Below, piece by piece: positions 19,447 through 20,380 of a stretch of 20,380 nt of DNA (the first letter of the stretch is position 1; every line of letters starts with the position of its first letter). Source of the DNA: Ophiosphaerella korrae (Eukaryota; Ascomycota; Dothideomycetes; Pleosporales; Phaeosphaeriaceae). A model generated the notes under the pieces. That model did no database searches, was not told the DNA's origin, and was given only the letters and a program-made list of their open reading frames with translations. The DNA lies in contig JALNQF010000602.1 of the NCBI GenBank assembly GCA_028456385.1, positions 1 through 20,380 of the forward strand, in the 5' to 3' direction. A program made the position numbers and the translations under genes.

Positions 19447-20380
19447 GTTTTAGTCTAAAAGAAAGACTAAAGATTAAGATTGTATTATAAAGCTATAGAG
19501 TACTAAAACCTTTAGAGATAGTATATTAGTACTATAAGAATACTAAAATATCTAGAGTAGGCTTAAAAGTATCTAAAATCTACTTAGCTCTCTAGTTAGA
19601 TTATAGAGCTTTTCTTTAGCTTTAAGAATTAAGTCTATAGATAAGCCTAAAAGTAGTAATTTCTTACTATATATTTAAGGTTCTATACTAGTAATAGTTA
19701 AACTACTATTTATAGATAGGTATTAATAGATAGCCTACTAAGTAAGAGAAGTAATTATATATTAATAAATGTAGTGCTAATAGAGGACTATTTTTAGGAC
19801 CTACTACTAAAAATTTAGAAAAAGGCCTATATTATAGCCCTACTATAATTTATTATAATATTAGGAAGTTAGGTACTTTATTTTAAGAGCTTATAGCCTT
19901 ATTAGAAAGAAAAACTTAATTTATTATAATAGCGACATAAGGTAGTATAATTATTATAATATATCTTACTTAAGAACTATATTATTAACTTTGCTTAGCT
20001 AGTCTAACTTTATAATATCTCTTTATTATTCCTATTATTATATATTACTATTACTCTATACTACTTATAAAGGTTAGATATTAAGGCTATAGAGCTAGAT
20101 ATATTTATCTTAGGCTAATTCTAAGTGTAAAACTCTATAAAAGATTTACTATTTTTTCTAGCTAGCGCGTAATCCTCTATATCCTTGTAATAGGTACACT
20201 AGGGTCGACTTCCTAATAACTTTTAGGTTGTTAGTAGATTACAAGGTAATAATAAGAGCTTATATTATAATTAGTAATAACTATAAATAATAATTAATTT
20301 GTGTATATAATATTAAGTATTAGCGTTCTAGGTTAAAGATTAGATTACTAATACTATCCTAATAATACGTATTACTACTA
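19447..20380. other. no recognisable gene
   Basis: RIP-type sequence beyond the dispersed repeat. Nothing corresponding to it was seen after copy A, so the two copies share only the approximately 270-320 bp block. No tandem repeat, hairpin or low-stop frame stood out. Confidence 0.4.

Larger units (their letters stand above)
1..20380. other. RIP-mutated AT-rich repeat block (whole window)
   Basis: Dinucleotide use is extreme throughout: TpA is abundant, CpA and TpG are nearly absent, CpG persists. Hand counts: 12 TpA versus 5 ApT in bases 1-60; 2 CpA+TpG versus about 16 ApC+GpT in bases 1-120. This is the signature of repeat-induced point mutation (C to T at CpA, on either strand), a genome-defence process of filamentous ascomycetes acting on duplicated DNA in the sexual cycle. 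ATG is very rare and every recognisable protein remnant is cut by TAA/TAG where Gln or Trp stood. No base or codon pattern of a living host gene was seen anywhere in the window. Confidence 0.93.

Noticed and set aside
1..20380. tRNA, rRNA or intact host genes
   Set aside because: No tRNA-like cloverleaf or rRNA sequence was recognised. ATG starts are very rare and every frame is interrupted by TAA/TAG at short intervals.

Overview
The window looks like one AT-rich, heterochromatic, repeat-derived block of a filamentous ascomycete (Pezizomycotina) that has been saturated with repeat-induced point mutation (RIP). TpA is in great excess, while CpA and TpG are almost absent. By hand, the first 60 bases hold 12 TpA against 5 ApT, and the first 120 bases hold 2 CpA+TpG against about 16 ApC+GpT. 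CpG survives, as expected for RIP, which acts at CpA. I found no intact gene, no tRNA or rRNA and no CRISPR array. What remains are coding ghosts, where CAA/CAG/TGG became stops, H became Y, P/S became L, A became V, T became I, G became S/R and E became K.

Left part (1-6790, + strand). After about 0.9 kb without structure come one copy of a dispersed repeat (881-1153) and a large imperfect foldback (1442-1606). Then follows a 4.8-kb decayed reading frame (about 1982-6790). It can be followed with only two or three frame changes, but I could not assign it to a family. A 27/28-bp minisatellite (6901-7090) lies just beyond it.

Centre (about 8150-14620, - strand). This is the one element I can name. 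It is a RIP-destroyed gene of about 2,000 codons for a large Helitron-like replicase/helicase. The remnants lie in the expected order: a charged N-terminus, a Cys-rich and DUF6570-like section, a Helitron_like_N-type section with a degraded HLHG (HUH-like) motif, then a PIF1-type helicase with P-loop, DE box, VQG motif and the SLYVQLSR-type C-terminal block. Some 400 bp beyond its 3' end lies a CpG-rich palindromic patch. It contains a 16-bp perfect palindrome followed on the minus strand by 8 nt and CTAG|T, a possible Helitron 3' terminus.

Right part (14620-20380). A spacer with a 15-bp tandem repeat separates the Helitron-like gene from a second, divergently oriented decayed frame (about 15061-18260, +), also unidentified. 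The last 2 kb has no recognisable gene but holds the second copy of the dispersed repeat (19126-19446). Over 224 gap-free bases this copy differs from the first at 24 sites, 23 of them transitions. The picture is a graveyard of nested or adjacent mobile elements, silenced and mutated by RIP, with no functional product expected.
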